Virus record (IMG/VR): IMGVR_UViG_3300020129_000245 | Location: 1-34,384 of that record | Origin: a virus | Strand: one strand, 5' to 3' | DNA length: 34,384 nt | In this document: positions 27,403 through 34,384 of the stretch, in pieces | How positions within the stretch are numbered: the stretch's first letter is position 1 | How the letters are laid out: every line of letters begins with the position of its first letter | Translations under genes and position numbers: made by a program | The notes under the pieces: model-generated | Seen by the model: only the letters and a program-made list of their open reading frames with translations | The model's database searches: none | What the model was told of the DNA's origin: nothing

Positions 27403-28037
27403 TACCGCGCCACCCGGATCAGCACCGGATAGAGATCGCACGTCACCGCCGAGCCGTCCTCATGGGTCAGCGTCAGCAGACCTTCATTGTCGATCGTGGC
27501 GCTCGCCAGGCCGCGCCCCGGCGGACCCTTGGCTCCCGGCTTCCCCGGCGGCCCGCACTTGCCCTGCGCGGCGATCATCTGCCAGCCCTCGCCGGGACAC
27601 GGCCCCGGATCGTCCGCCCTGGCGGCAAAGCTCGCGCCGTTCAGCATGACGATATCGAGCGCCCGATAGGCACCCTTGGCCTGCCACGTCCCGCGAATCG
27701 TAAAAGACCGGCCATCGGCTCCGGCTTGCCCGGCCTCACCGGGCGCGCCAGGAGGCCCAGGAATGCCCGGTTCGCCGACTGGGCCTATGACAGCCTCCCC
27801 AGGCATTCCCCGCTCCCCACGCTCGCCCTGCGGCCCCGCAGCGCCATCCTGGCCGTCCCGCAAGCTCGCGAGCTTCGTGGCGATCAGCCGATCGAGGTTT
27901 AACTCCGCCTCGGCCCGGTCGGCGCGCAGCTCGGCCGCCAGCTTGGCAACCGAAAGGCGAAGCTCCCGCTCGAGGCCGGACGCAAAGGCGCCGAGCTCGT
28001 CGGCCAACGCCTCAAGCGGCGTCAGAGTATCGGTCAT
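27402..28037 (-). CDS. Collagen-like protein
   Basis: This 211-residue protein begins with a helical, probably trimerising coiled coil (residues 5-60). It then has Gly-X-Y repeats at about 62-109 and 162-176 (for example G-P-Q-G-E-R-G-E-R-G, G-P-P-G-K-P-G). Between them a compact domain reads G-A-Y-R-A-L-D-I-V-M-L-N-G-A-S-F-A-A-R, similar to carbohydrate-binding modules in fibre proteins. The likely start lies 26 bases inside the portal gene. Collagen-like phage proteins form fibres; here between portal and adaptor it may be a neck or head fibre. Confidence 0.85.
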   Translation of the reverse strand: MTDTLTPLEALADELGAFASGLERELRLSVAKLAAELRADRAEAELNLDRLIATKLASLRDGQDGAAGPQGERGERGMPGEAVIGPVGEPGIPGPPGAPGEAGQAGADGRSFTIRGTWQAKGAYRALDIVMLNGASFAARADDPGPCPGEGWQMIAAQGKCGPPGKPGAKGPPGRGLASATIDNEGLLTLTHEDGSAVTCDLYPVLIRVAR

Positions 28038-29397
28038 CCCCGGTGCGTCGCCGGAATCGGGCGATTGCCTTGGCGGCCTGATCTGCTCCATCGCCACTCC
28101 CATCGGCGGAATTGTCGGGCGGCGGTGTTGGCGGCGCTGCCTGCGGCGAGGGCGGCTTCAGATCGGCGCCATAGGACAGCGGGACGACCTGCTGCTGCAC
28201 CCGCGGTTGCTCGCCATAGCCGCCCGGCACCGCCGGCAGATCCTCCGACGCGCGCGCCTCGTCGGGGCTGTAGATCCCCGAGATGACACCTCGCGCCAAT
28301 GCCTCGATGCGCTCGCGGTACGCACTGCGCAGCAACGCGCGCGTGTCGAACTCCAGATATTCGTCAGGCTGGCCGCGCAGGCCGAACAAATTGCCCATCG
28401 CCTCTTCGATGTGGTTCAACGTGAACCCGAGCCCCGAGGCGATCCATGACTGCATCAACAATTCCGTCGAGGCATAGGTCGGGCCGCCGATGCCGAGGAT
28501 CTGCAACGGCACGCGCATCGCGAGCGCAATGTTCTGGTCGGTCATCTTCATCATTTCCGCCAGTTGCGCATCGACCGCGCTGGTGGCGATCGGGTTCGCT
28601 TTCAGGCCGTTGGCGAGAACCGCGGTGAGCCCCGCATTCTCGCCTTGCGTGACGTTGTTCCAGCGTTGCCGCGTCTGATCGATCTGCTGCTCGCTCAACG
28701 GCTGGTCGGTCTGGAGCGTAAAGCTCGGCCGCGCCTGGTTCAGGTAAAACGCAATCTGCTGATTGAGCGCTGCGCCCGACATCGCGAGATCGAGCACCGC
28801 CGACAGGATCGGGCTTTCGCCGATCAGGGGGTGCCGCGGCGTGTGCAATCGGACGTGGAGCACATCGCGCGCCGGGATCGGCATCGCCAGGTCGAACCGC
28901 TGCTGCGCGACCTCGTTGCCCTGCAACGAGTAGAAGATCGACCCGTCCTCCGCGATCTGCGCCCGGCCCTCGCGCATCAGATGCAATTCGACGATCTCGG
29001 CCCGGTTGTTGCGCACCGCCACCGCGAAGCTCTGGCCGCGCTCGTAGAGCCGCCGCGTCAGGTTCAGCAAGAAATCGCTAATGCTCTGATAATCGTTCGG
29101 CTGGCGCAAGATGCGGGTCAGCGCCGAATTGACGACACGCTCGCGGCCGCCATTGTCGAGCTTGCGCCAATGGTCGCCCGGACACATCGGCACCGTCTGG
29201 CTGTAGGCCGAGACGCAGGCCTCGACCATCGCGCGCCGCTCGCCGTACGGCAGCCCGTTCTGCGGCAACCCGGTCTGCCAGAAGTTCCACGGCGAGCCCG
29301 CCGGCAACCACCCGGTCGAGAGAGGATATGGCCCCGGCCGGTACTGCCCTTCGGCAGCCCGGCCGAATGGCCACATCCTGGCGAGCCAGTTCGCCAT
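28012..29397 (-). CDS. HK97-type portal protein
   Basis: This 461-residue protein matches HK97-family portals: V-E-A-C-V-S-A-Y-S-Q-T-V near 58-69, S-D-F-L-L-N-L-T-R-R-L-Y-E-R-G-Q-S-F near 107-124, the stem region with L-N-Q-Q-I-A-F-Y-L-N near 214-223, and I-A-L-A-M-R-V-P-L-Q-I-L-G near 289-301. The dodecamer is the channel for DNA packaging and exit. The end is Pro-rich and charged. It lies after the capsid gene rather than before it, which is unusual. Confidence 0.93.
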   Translation of the reverse strand: MANWLARMWPFGRAAEGQYRPGPYPLSTGWLPAGSPWNFWQTGLPQNGLPYGERRAMVEACVSAYSQTVPMCPGDHWRKLDNGGRERVVNSALTRILRQPNDYQSISDFLLNLTRRLYERGQSFAVAVRNNRAEIVELHLMREGRAQIAEDGSIFYSLQGNEVAQQRFDLAMPIPARDVLHVRLHTPRHPLIGESPILSAVLDLAMSGAALNQQIAFYLNQARPSFTLQTDQPLSEQQIDQTRQRWNNVTQGENAGLTAVLANGLKANPIATSAVDAQLAEMMKMTDQNIALAMRVPLQILGIGGPTYASTELLMQSWIASGLGFTLNHIEEAMGNLFGLRGQPDEYLEFDTRALLRSAYRERIEALARGVISGIYSPDEARASEDLPAVPGGYGEQPRVQQQVVPLSYGADLKPPSPQAAPPTPPPDNSADGSGDGADQAAKAIARFRRRTGDDRYSDAA

Positions 29398-29444
29398 TCA
29401 GAATTGCGTCCGAGGGAGTGACATCTTCGGCAGCGCCCGCGCTA

Positions 29445-29771
29445 TCATCGCGTCTGGTAGCCCGGCTGGTTCTGCGCCGGACGCGCGTCTCGCTGCTGCT
29501 TCTCGCGCGCTTGCCGCTGCGCACGCTCCTCCGGTGTCTCTTTGGCTTCGCGCGCCTCGCGCTCGCGGCGCTGCTCTGCGGTTTCGTTCGCGTGCATCGC
29601 TTCGGACGCCGGCTCTCCCCCTAGCAGCGCATCGGCTTCCGCCTGCGTCGGCGTCGGTTGTGGCGGGCTGTTCATCTCCGCTACCGTTTCTTCCACCGTC
29701 CGCTCTGCGATACGCGGGCCTTTCGGCGGCATCTCGCGATCGGTGCGTTTGTCGGGTTGTATTGATTGCAT
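29445..29771 (-). CDS. Small charged protein with TPTQAEADAL motif
   Basis: This 108-residue protein follows GGAGG. It is hydrophilic and probably helical, with a long E/R/A-rich stretch (E-Q-R-R-E-R-E-A-R-E-A-K). Q-P-T-P-T-Q-A-E-A-D-A-L at about 38-49 is almost the same as Q-P-T-P-T-Q-A-Q-A-D-A-L near the start of the Ig-like protein upstream. The shared peptide may dock both onto the capsid. It may also assist scaffolding; no family is recognised. Confidence 0.65.
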   Translation of the reverse strand: MQSIQPDKRTDREMPPKGPRIAERTVEETVAEMNSPPQPTPTQAEADALLGGEPASEAMHANETAEQRREREAREAKETPEERAQRQAREKQQRDARPAQNQPGYQTR

Positions 29772-29780
29772 GTTGGCCTC

Positions 29781-30164
29781 CTAGGTTATCGAAATGGCAT
29801 TCGACGGCGGTGCTGCCGTTGAGCCCAACGCATTCGTCGCGGTAACGATGCAAGTGATGGTATGCCCGGCATCGGTGGCGGCGACGACGTAGCTGCTGCC
29901 TGTGCCAAGATCGCCCGCCCCATCGCTTTTCCAAGCGTAAGCATAGCTGGTCGGTTCACCTTCCCAATTGCCCATCGTGCAGTTGAGGGTGTCGCCTACG
30001 GCGGCACTAGCCGTCACGGCGCCATTCCGTAAGATTGCAGGCACATCGACGTTGACCGGCGGCGCCGTCGCCGGCTCGGACTCGTCAGTGACACCGTGCG
30101 CCTGCTCCTTCAGCGCGTCCGCCTGGGCTTGCGTCGGCGTTGGCTGCGGCGTTTCGTCGGACAT
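29781..30164 (-). CDS. Ig-like head decoration protein
   Basis: This 127-residue protein, with GAGGAAG before its ATG, has an N-terminal Q-P-T-P-T-Q-A-Q-A-D-A-L motif. An Ig-like domain at about 42-126 follows (V-G-D-T-L-N-C-T-M-G-N-W-E, Y-A-Y-A-W-K-S-D-G, G-H-T-I-T-C-I-V-T-A-T-N). Such domains decorate capsids and may bind host surface sugars weakly. It directly follows the capsid gene. Confidence 0.82.
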   Translation of the reverse strand: MSDETPQPTPTQAQADALKEQAHGVTDESEPATAPPVNVDVPAILRNGAVTASAAVGDTLNCTMGNWEGEPTSYAYAWKSDGAGDLGTGSSYVVAATDAGHTITCIVTATNALGSTAAPPSNAISIT

Positions 30165-30217
30165 CTGACTTCCTCGCTCAAAATAGGCGGGGCCGAAGCC
30201 CCGCCCTCACAAGGTGC

Positions 30218-32131
30218 TTATGGCCCCCAATTAACGCCGGTGCTGATGAACTGAACCATGCCCGTGCGCCGCATCGCCCAGGAGATGTTCGCGATCATCC
30301 GAATTGCAATCTGACCCGTCTGGAACATCGATTGCGTCGGTGTTGCGAGAACGCCGCTCCCCTGCGCGCCGGTTGCGATGTTCAGCGGTGTCGTGTCCTC
30401 CATGTGGAGCGTCGCGACTTCGCTGACCTCGAATTCTGGTGCGCCGGATACCGAGACAAAGTCCACCGCGTCGATCATGTAGACGGAGCCGGCCGCGATG
30501 GTCGTGCTGGCAATGACGGTGAACATATCGGTGAACTGCGTCGACCAGCCGAACGGCGCGCCGGCTGGACCCGGTGCGTAGATCAACTGCTGCCGCTGTT
30601 GCGGGTTCGTCAGCATTACTAGCTTGCGGCCGGCGTTCACCGCGTAAAACGGTGCGGTTAATTTGTTGAGGTCGCCTAGGAACGCCGCATAACCGCCGCC
30701 CGCCGTCGCGGTGAGCGTCGAGACGCCGTTGGTCAACCCGGCAGGCCTCGTTGTCGATACCGCCGCGTTATCGAGCAGCACGCCGTCGACGTTGATGCTC
30801 GTATCGTTCACGATGCTGTCGCGGATCAGGCTCTCGATAGCCGGGTTCGAATATGCCGCAATCTCCCGGCTGTAGACTGAGATCGCACCGACCTTGTGCG
30901 GATAGAGCGTGATCGAGGTCGTCCCCAATCGGCGCACGGGAATGGGTGCCGATTCGGCGACGAACGACCCGCCGATGCTTGGCGTCGTTTGCCGCGACGG
31001 GATTTTTATCGCGCCGGCATTCGGCCCGAAGTTGAGCGCGGTCCCCATTGCCGACAGCTTAGGAAACACGGCGTTCGGGTAGAGCAGGTTCACGAACTCG
31101 CCCTGCGCGAGCTGGATAAGTTCAGCCGCCCAGTTCGTCGTCGTCGTCGTGGCGCCGGCTACTGCGGCACGGGTGATTGCGCCAGTGACGGCCGCGGTCG
31201 CCTCGTCTTCCGGATAATGTTCGCGGAGCACTTGATCGACCGGCTTGCGGCTTTCGCAGGCCCGCAAAAGAACCCCCAACGCGCGGAAGTAAAGCTCTCC
31301 CGGTTTCACCTCCTTCGTCGGCAATCCAAACGGCCGGCGGCTGATTGCCGGCGCGGCGGGCGGCAGAACTTCCTGCGTCTTGATCGCCAGCCGGCGCTCG
31401 GTTTCCTTGAACGACACAAGCCGCCGCTCATGCTCATCGATCTCGCCATTGAGCATGTCGGCCGTCTCGATGTCGTAATCCGGCTCTCGGGTGTGTTCCA
31501 ATAACTGGTCGCGAGCCGCGTTCAGCTTCGCTTGTACGTCCTCAATCTGTTTGCTGATGTTCATCGGAGTCGCCCTTGAAAGGCGTTTCGCCACGGCTTG
31601 CCCGCCGGTTGTCGCCACGTCCCGTCGCCCCATTACGGCTTGCCCGCCGAAGGCGAGAGACATGGTGTCGTCTGAAATGTTCAAGGATTTCGCGATCGCC
31701 AATGCCGCCGGGTTCGCCGGCACGCTGACGATCGATGTCTCCAGCAATTCCTGCTCGGTGTAGCGCGTGCCGCGCATCGGGTGCTTCGCATCGATCGGCT
31801 CCTGCGCAATCGCCCGGAACCCGACGCTTGTGGCCCGCAAAATGTCCTGTTCGATCAGGCTCAGGATCTCGTCAACCCGCTGCGAGGTGCCGCGCTCGGC
31901 CGGCACCAAATCCGCCACCAGTCGCTCGTCATCAACCCGGATGTTGCGCCACGTCCCGATCGGCGCGTTGGCGTTGTGGTTGAACAGAGCAATCGGGTTC
32001 TGGCGGAACCAATCGAGCCGCCAGCCTTGCGGGTCGATCGTGTCGCCATATCGATCAACCGTCGCGTCGCTCAAGACATAACTGAGCGACCCCGGCCGCT
32101 TTCCCGCCGCGGTTTTTCGAACGATGGACAT
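30218..32131 (-). CDS. Fused HK97 prohead protease and major capsid protein
   Basis: This 637-residue frame joins two head proteins. Residues 1-150 are the prohead protease: L-F-N-H52-N-A-N-A-P-I-G-T-W and L-E-T-S133-I-V-S-V-P-A-N give the His and Ser of the family. Residues 190-275 are a charged coiled-coil delta domain. From about 280 the major capsid fold follows, with G-E-L-Y-F-R-A-L, I-K-I-P-S-R-Q-T-T-P, F-V-A-E-S-A-P-I-P and I-S-V-Y-S-R-E-I-A. An internal ATG (31564, MNISKQIED) with AAGGG upstream could also start the capsid alone. The protease should cut the delta domain during maturation. Confidence 0.92.
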   Translation of the reverse strand: MSIVRKTAAGKRPGSLSYVLSDATVDRYGDTIDPQGWRLDWFRQNPIALFNHNANAPIGTWRNIRVDDERLVADLVPAERGTSQRVDEILSLIEQDILRATSVGFRAIAQEPIDAKHPMRGTRYTEQELLETSIVSVPANPAALAIAKSLNISDDTMSLAFGGQAVMGRRDVATTGGQAVAKRLSRATPMNISKQIEDVQAKLNAARDQLLEHTREPDYDIETADMLNGEIDEHERRLVSFKETERRLAIKTQEVLPPAAPAISRRPFGLPTKEVKPGELYFRALGVLLRACESRKPVDQVLREHYPEDEATAAVTGAITRAAVAGATTTTTNWAAELIQLAQGEFVNLLYPNAVFPKLSAMGTALNFGPNAGAIKIPSRQTTPSIGGSFVAESAPIPVRRLGTTSITLYPHKVGAISVYSREIAAYSNPAIESLIRDSIVNDTSINVDGVLLDNAAVSTTRPAGLTNGVSTLTATAGGGYAAFLGDLNKLTAPFYAVNAGRKLVMLTNPQQRQQLIYAPGPAGAPFGWSTQFTDMFTVIASTTIAAGSVYMIDAVDFVSVSGAPEFEVSEVATLHMEDTTPLNIATGAQGSGVLATPTQSMFQTGQIAIRMIANISWAMRRTGMVQFISTGVNWGP

Positions 32132-32146
32132 TTCGTTAGCCTTTAC

Positions 32147-32410
32147 TCAGCGGGAAGGAATATCGACCAATTTGGAGATAGCCCATCGCATCACAGCAAG
32201 CTCTACCTTGCGCTCATTGAGCAGTATTGCCGCCGTTTCCTGCTCGTCGCGACCTTGCCATAGGCTCTCGTTCTTCTGCCGAAGCGCGATGTCTTCGACT
32301 AGCCGACTTTCCTTCCATCGTAAAACTGCAAGCGCTTCGGCAGGCGTTATGCGACCGTTCCTGGCAACGATGCCCGACATAATATGGTCAGGTAAGAACT
32401 CGGCGAACAT
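32147..32410 (-). CDS. Small hypothetical protein after large terminase
   Basis: This 87-residue protein starts at an ATG sharing one base with the large terminase stop (TGATG). It is helical and charged, with A-L-A-V-L-R-W-K-E-S-R-L-V-E and E-R-K-V-E-L-A-V-M-R-W-A-I-S. No family is recognised. It ends 15 bases before the protease-capsid gene. Confidence 0.65.
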   Translation of the reverse strand: MFAEFLPDHIMSGIVARNGRITPAEALAVLRWKESRLVEDIALRQKNESLWQGRDEQETAAILLNERKVELAVMRWAISKLVDIPSR

Positions 32411-33981
32411 CAGCCGATCAGCGCCATGACGTTGAACGTCACGTCGTCATGCAGCGGCGCCGCTCCCTTCGCCATCACCAGCGCCACCATCCCGTCGATC
32501 CGCCCCGCCGACCTCGCCTTGTTGAGCTTCCGGTTCCCCGCGGGATCGGTCTGCACTACCGCATTCGCGGCGCACATCGTCAGTACCGGGTGATTGCCGT
32601 GAACCATGCTGACGTTCAGTAAATCACTTTCCAATTCACGCAAGGCCGGCGACATCGACTGCATCCCCTGGCCGAACTCGGTAAAGTGCGCCTCGAGCTG
32701 CGCCTCGGTGAAGCCCGCCTTGAGCAGCCACGGCCTCAGATGCGGCCAACCCCAGCGATCGAATGCGATCTTGCGAATGTCGTAGCGGTCGAACACGCCG
32801 CGCAAATACTCAGCGATATGCTCGTATTCGATCGACTTGCCCGGCGCCGTCTGCAAATAACCCTGTTCATGCCAAAGATCATACGGCACCCGATCCACTC
32901 GCGCCTTGTCGGCCAGCCCGACCGCCGGCAGCCAGAATGTCGGATGTATCTGCCACACGCCGTCAACTTCACCGATCAACGCCAGCGCCGTCAAATCAGA
33001 CACCGCCGACAGATCCAGACCGCCATACACCGGCACGCCGTCGATCGGTGACACTTCACCACCGCACGCGGCCCACACACTGGCACTGACAAACGGGTTG
33101 TTCGCCTCGACACGCTGGTTCAGAATCAGGTTGCGGTATTCGGCTTCCCGCGACGGCATCCGCCGCGCGTCCTCGGCCATCGACAACACTTCCGCCGCAT
33201 TCTGGAAATCGCCGAATGCCGGATTAGCCGTCCGGATCGTCGCTTCGGCGAACGGGTCCAACTCCTTGTCTGCCGACCACAACTTCACCACCACCCGCGG
33301 ATCATGTCCCGCCAACGCATCGTCGATCAACACGCTCAGCAGATCCGCATCAGTCGGCGCTTGCGTCGAGATGATGATCGACAACGGCTCGTCCTGCGCG
33401 CCCGTCGCCGTCTCCAGCGCCTCGTACAACGTGCTCCTCGGCCCGCGCACTTGCCCGAGTTCGTCATGCACGATAAACCGCGGGTTCAGCCCGAAAGCTG
33501 TCGTCGCTTCTGCGCTCAATGCTTTGTAAAACGTGCCAAGCTCGGGATACAAAATCTCCTTTGCCGTCTCGCGGATTTTGATGAACGGGTTTAATTCCGG
33601 CGATAGCCGCACGCACTTCGCCGCAAGCTCGTACAGCAGCCCCGCCTGGTCGCGTGATTGCGCCGCGCTGTACATCTGCGAGTTCGCTACCGCTTCAGGT
33701 CCGCATAGGTGAAGCAACAACAAGAACGCGCTGATCGCCGTCTTGCCGTTCTTTCTGCCGAACGAAAGGATCGCGCGCCTCGTGCCATGCGGGTTGTCGT
33801 AAATCGCCCGGATCGCGTCGCGCTGCCATTCCCGCAGCACAACATGCTTGCCAACCATGTCCGCCCGGCCGCTCGGCACGCGGCAGCATTCCTCGATCCA
33901 TCGGATGTTGCGCTCAGCTCGCGTCAGCGATGCGCGAGTGCGGGCTCGTGATGATCGCGCCAAGCGGCTTCTTGTTGCCAT
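32410..33981 (-). CDS. Large terminase subunit
   Basis: This 523-residue protein packages DNA. The ATPase has Walker A G-R-K-N-G-K-T at 75-81 and Walker B F-I-V-H-D-E at 169-174. The nuclease has acidic residues at Y-G-G-L-D323-L-S and R-I-D496-G. The G-R-K-N-G-K-T form is typical of HK97-type (Terminase_1) enzymes that cut at cos. It starts 68 bases inside the small terminase gene. The first 20 residues are basic. Confidence 0.95.
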   Translation of the reverse strand: MATRSRLARSSRARTRASLTRAERNIRWIEECCRVPSGRADMVGKHVVLREWQRDAIRAIYDNPHGTRRAILSFGRKNGKTAISAFLLLLHLCGPEAVANSQMYSAAQSRDQAGLLYELAAKCVRLSPELNPFIKIRETAKEILYPELGTFYKALSAEATTAFGLNPRFIVHDELGQVRGPRSTLYEALETATGAQDEPLSIIISTQAPTDADLLSVLIDDALAGHDPRVVVKLWSADKELDPFAEATIRTANPAFGDFQNAAEVLSMAEDARRMPSREAEYRNLILNQRVEANNPFVSASVWAACGGEVSPIDGVPVYGGLDLSAVSDLTALALIGEVDGVWQIHPTFWLPAVGLADKARVDRVPYDLWHEQGYLQTAPGKSIEYEHIAEYLRGVFDRYDIRKIAFDRWGWPHLRPWLLKAGFTEAQLEAHFTEFGQGMQSMSPALRELESDLLNVSMVHGNHPVLTMCAANAVVQTDPAGNRKLNKARSAGRIDGMVALVMAKGAAPLHDDVTFNVMALIG

Positions 33982-34330
33982 TGTGATTCAACAGTGATTG
34001 CGGCGTGATCCGCAGGGATGACGACAGCTTGCGGATCATATCGCTCTCCCCTCTCTGCTCCTTCAGCAGCTCAAGCAATTCATGTTTGTCGGCGGCTTGT
34101 GCAACCATCTCCGCAACATGATGGCTCATCACGACATGACGGCACAGTTGCACCAGCAACGCTACACTCCCCGCATCAAACCAATCGGCTGGATGTCCCG
34201 ATACAATGAGCCACCACACATCACGTTGCCCTGGTGACAGTCCACGCGGCGGCCTCAACCTCTCCATCGTGTCGAGTCGTTGAGCCGCCAACACCAACCG
34301 CGCTCCGGAGGGTCGCCCTCGCTGCTTCAC
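33914..34330 (-). CDS. P27-type small terminase subunit
   Basis: This 138-residue protein starts at a GTG with GGAGG eight bases upstream. It has R-G-R-P-S near the start, L-S-P-G-Q-R-D-V-W-W-L-I-V-S and L-L-V-Q-L-C-R-H-V-V near 57-66, and the C-terminal L-R-I-T-P-Q-S-L-L-N, all typical of P27-like small terminases. It recognises the packaging site, likely in the 50-odd bases between its start and HNH across the window ends. It overlaps the large subunit gene. Confidence 0.85.
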   Translation of the reverse strand: MKQRGRPSGARLVLAAQRLDTMERLRPPRGLSPGQRDVWWLIVSGHPADWFDAGSVALLVQLCRHVVMSHHVAEMVAQAADKHELLELLKEQRGESDMIRKLSSSLRITPQSLLNHNGNKKPLGAIITSPHSRIADAS

Positions 34331-34384
34331 CGATCAACCCTCCGGGGGGGAGGTCCAAAACTAGCCAGGATGGTCACGAGCAAG
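34331..34384. other. Right-end sequence upstream of small terminase
   Basis: This stretch contains the ribosome site of the small terminase and a CCTCC-N5-GGAGG inverted repeat at 34339-34353. If the window ends are continuous, it separates HNH from the small terminase by about 55 bases, the usual place for a cos site. No gene is visible in it. Confidence 0.45.

Noticed and set aside
1-34384. Phosphorothioate (dndACDE) or other complete defence islands
   Set aside because: Apart from the DndB-like protein and the methyltransferase no partner nuclease, ATPase or cysteine desulfurase gene is present.

Overview
The window reads as the essentially complete genome of a temperate, long-tailed (siphovirus-type) phage or prophage with HK97-like packaging and head genes. 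The high GC content and the gene families present (P27-type small terminase, RecT/Bet with a YqaJ-type exonuclease, a DnaA domain-IV-only protein, DUF1376, a tail tip starting MPGPFCFAW, a proline-rich HPI-repeat protein) point to an alphaproteobacterial host, probably Hyphomicrobiales. This host call is inference from gene style, not from a search. The left end holds an HNH endonuclease and the right end begins with the small terminase, both on the minus strand. These genes are neighbours in HK97-like phages, so the two ends probably join.

Layout. Positions 2-4683 (minus) form a tightly overlapped early operon: an RNA polymerase alpha-CTD-like helix-hairpin-helix protein, YqaJ/lambda-type exonuclease, Bet/RecT annealase, a DnaA domain IV protein, a DUF1376 protein whose gene carries 12-bp iterons (candidate origin), a helix-turn-helix protein, a zinc-type small protein and HNH. 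Positions 4741-6786 hold an opposing (plus) cassette with its own control region: a DndB/DGQHR-like protein and a phage-type adenine methyltransferase. Positions 6804-8373 hold the RuvC-like resolvase and Cro-like gene (minus), the divergent repressor (plus) and a DUF551-like gene. Positions 8466-9751 hold paired operators, an excisionase-like gene and a tyrosine integrase, followed by a possible attP region.

Positions 9999-11781 (plus) are a string of very small genes joined by a recurring ribosome-site/start junction. Positions 11767-12220 are a self-contained moron: promoter, 5' hairpin, a 103-residue protein and a strong intrinsic terminator. Next come the HPI-repeat protein (minus) and a secreted 140-residue protein (plus). 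From 34330 down to 13402 everything is on the minus strand, in transcription order: TerS, TerL, a small gene, a protease-capsid fusion, an Ig-like decoration protein, a charged small protein, portal, a collagen-like protein, head-tail connectors, tail tube, G/GT tail chaperones with a -1 frameshift, tape measure, distal tail and tail tip, an S74-type tail fibre, and host-contact proteins.

How it works together. The repressor probably binds GTGA-N8-RCAC sites beside its own gene and in front of xis/int. If the genome circularises, the minus early operon runs through HNH directly into the terminase and late genes, giving one leftward programme. No recognisable helicase, primase, polymerase, holin or endolysin gene was found. 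Replication therefore probably recruits host machinery through the DnaA-like protein, and lysis must depend on unrecognised genes.
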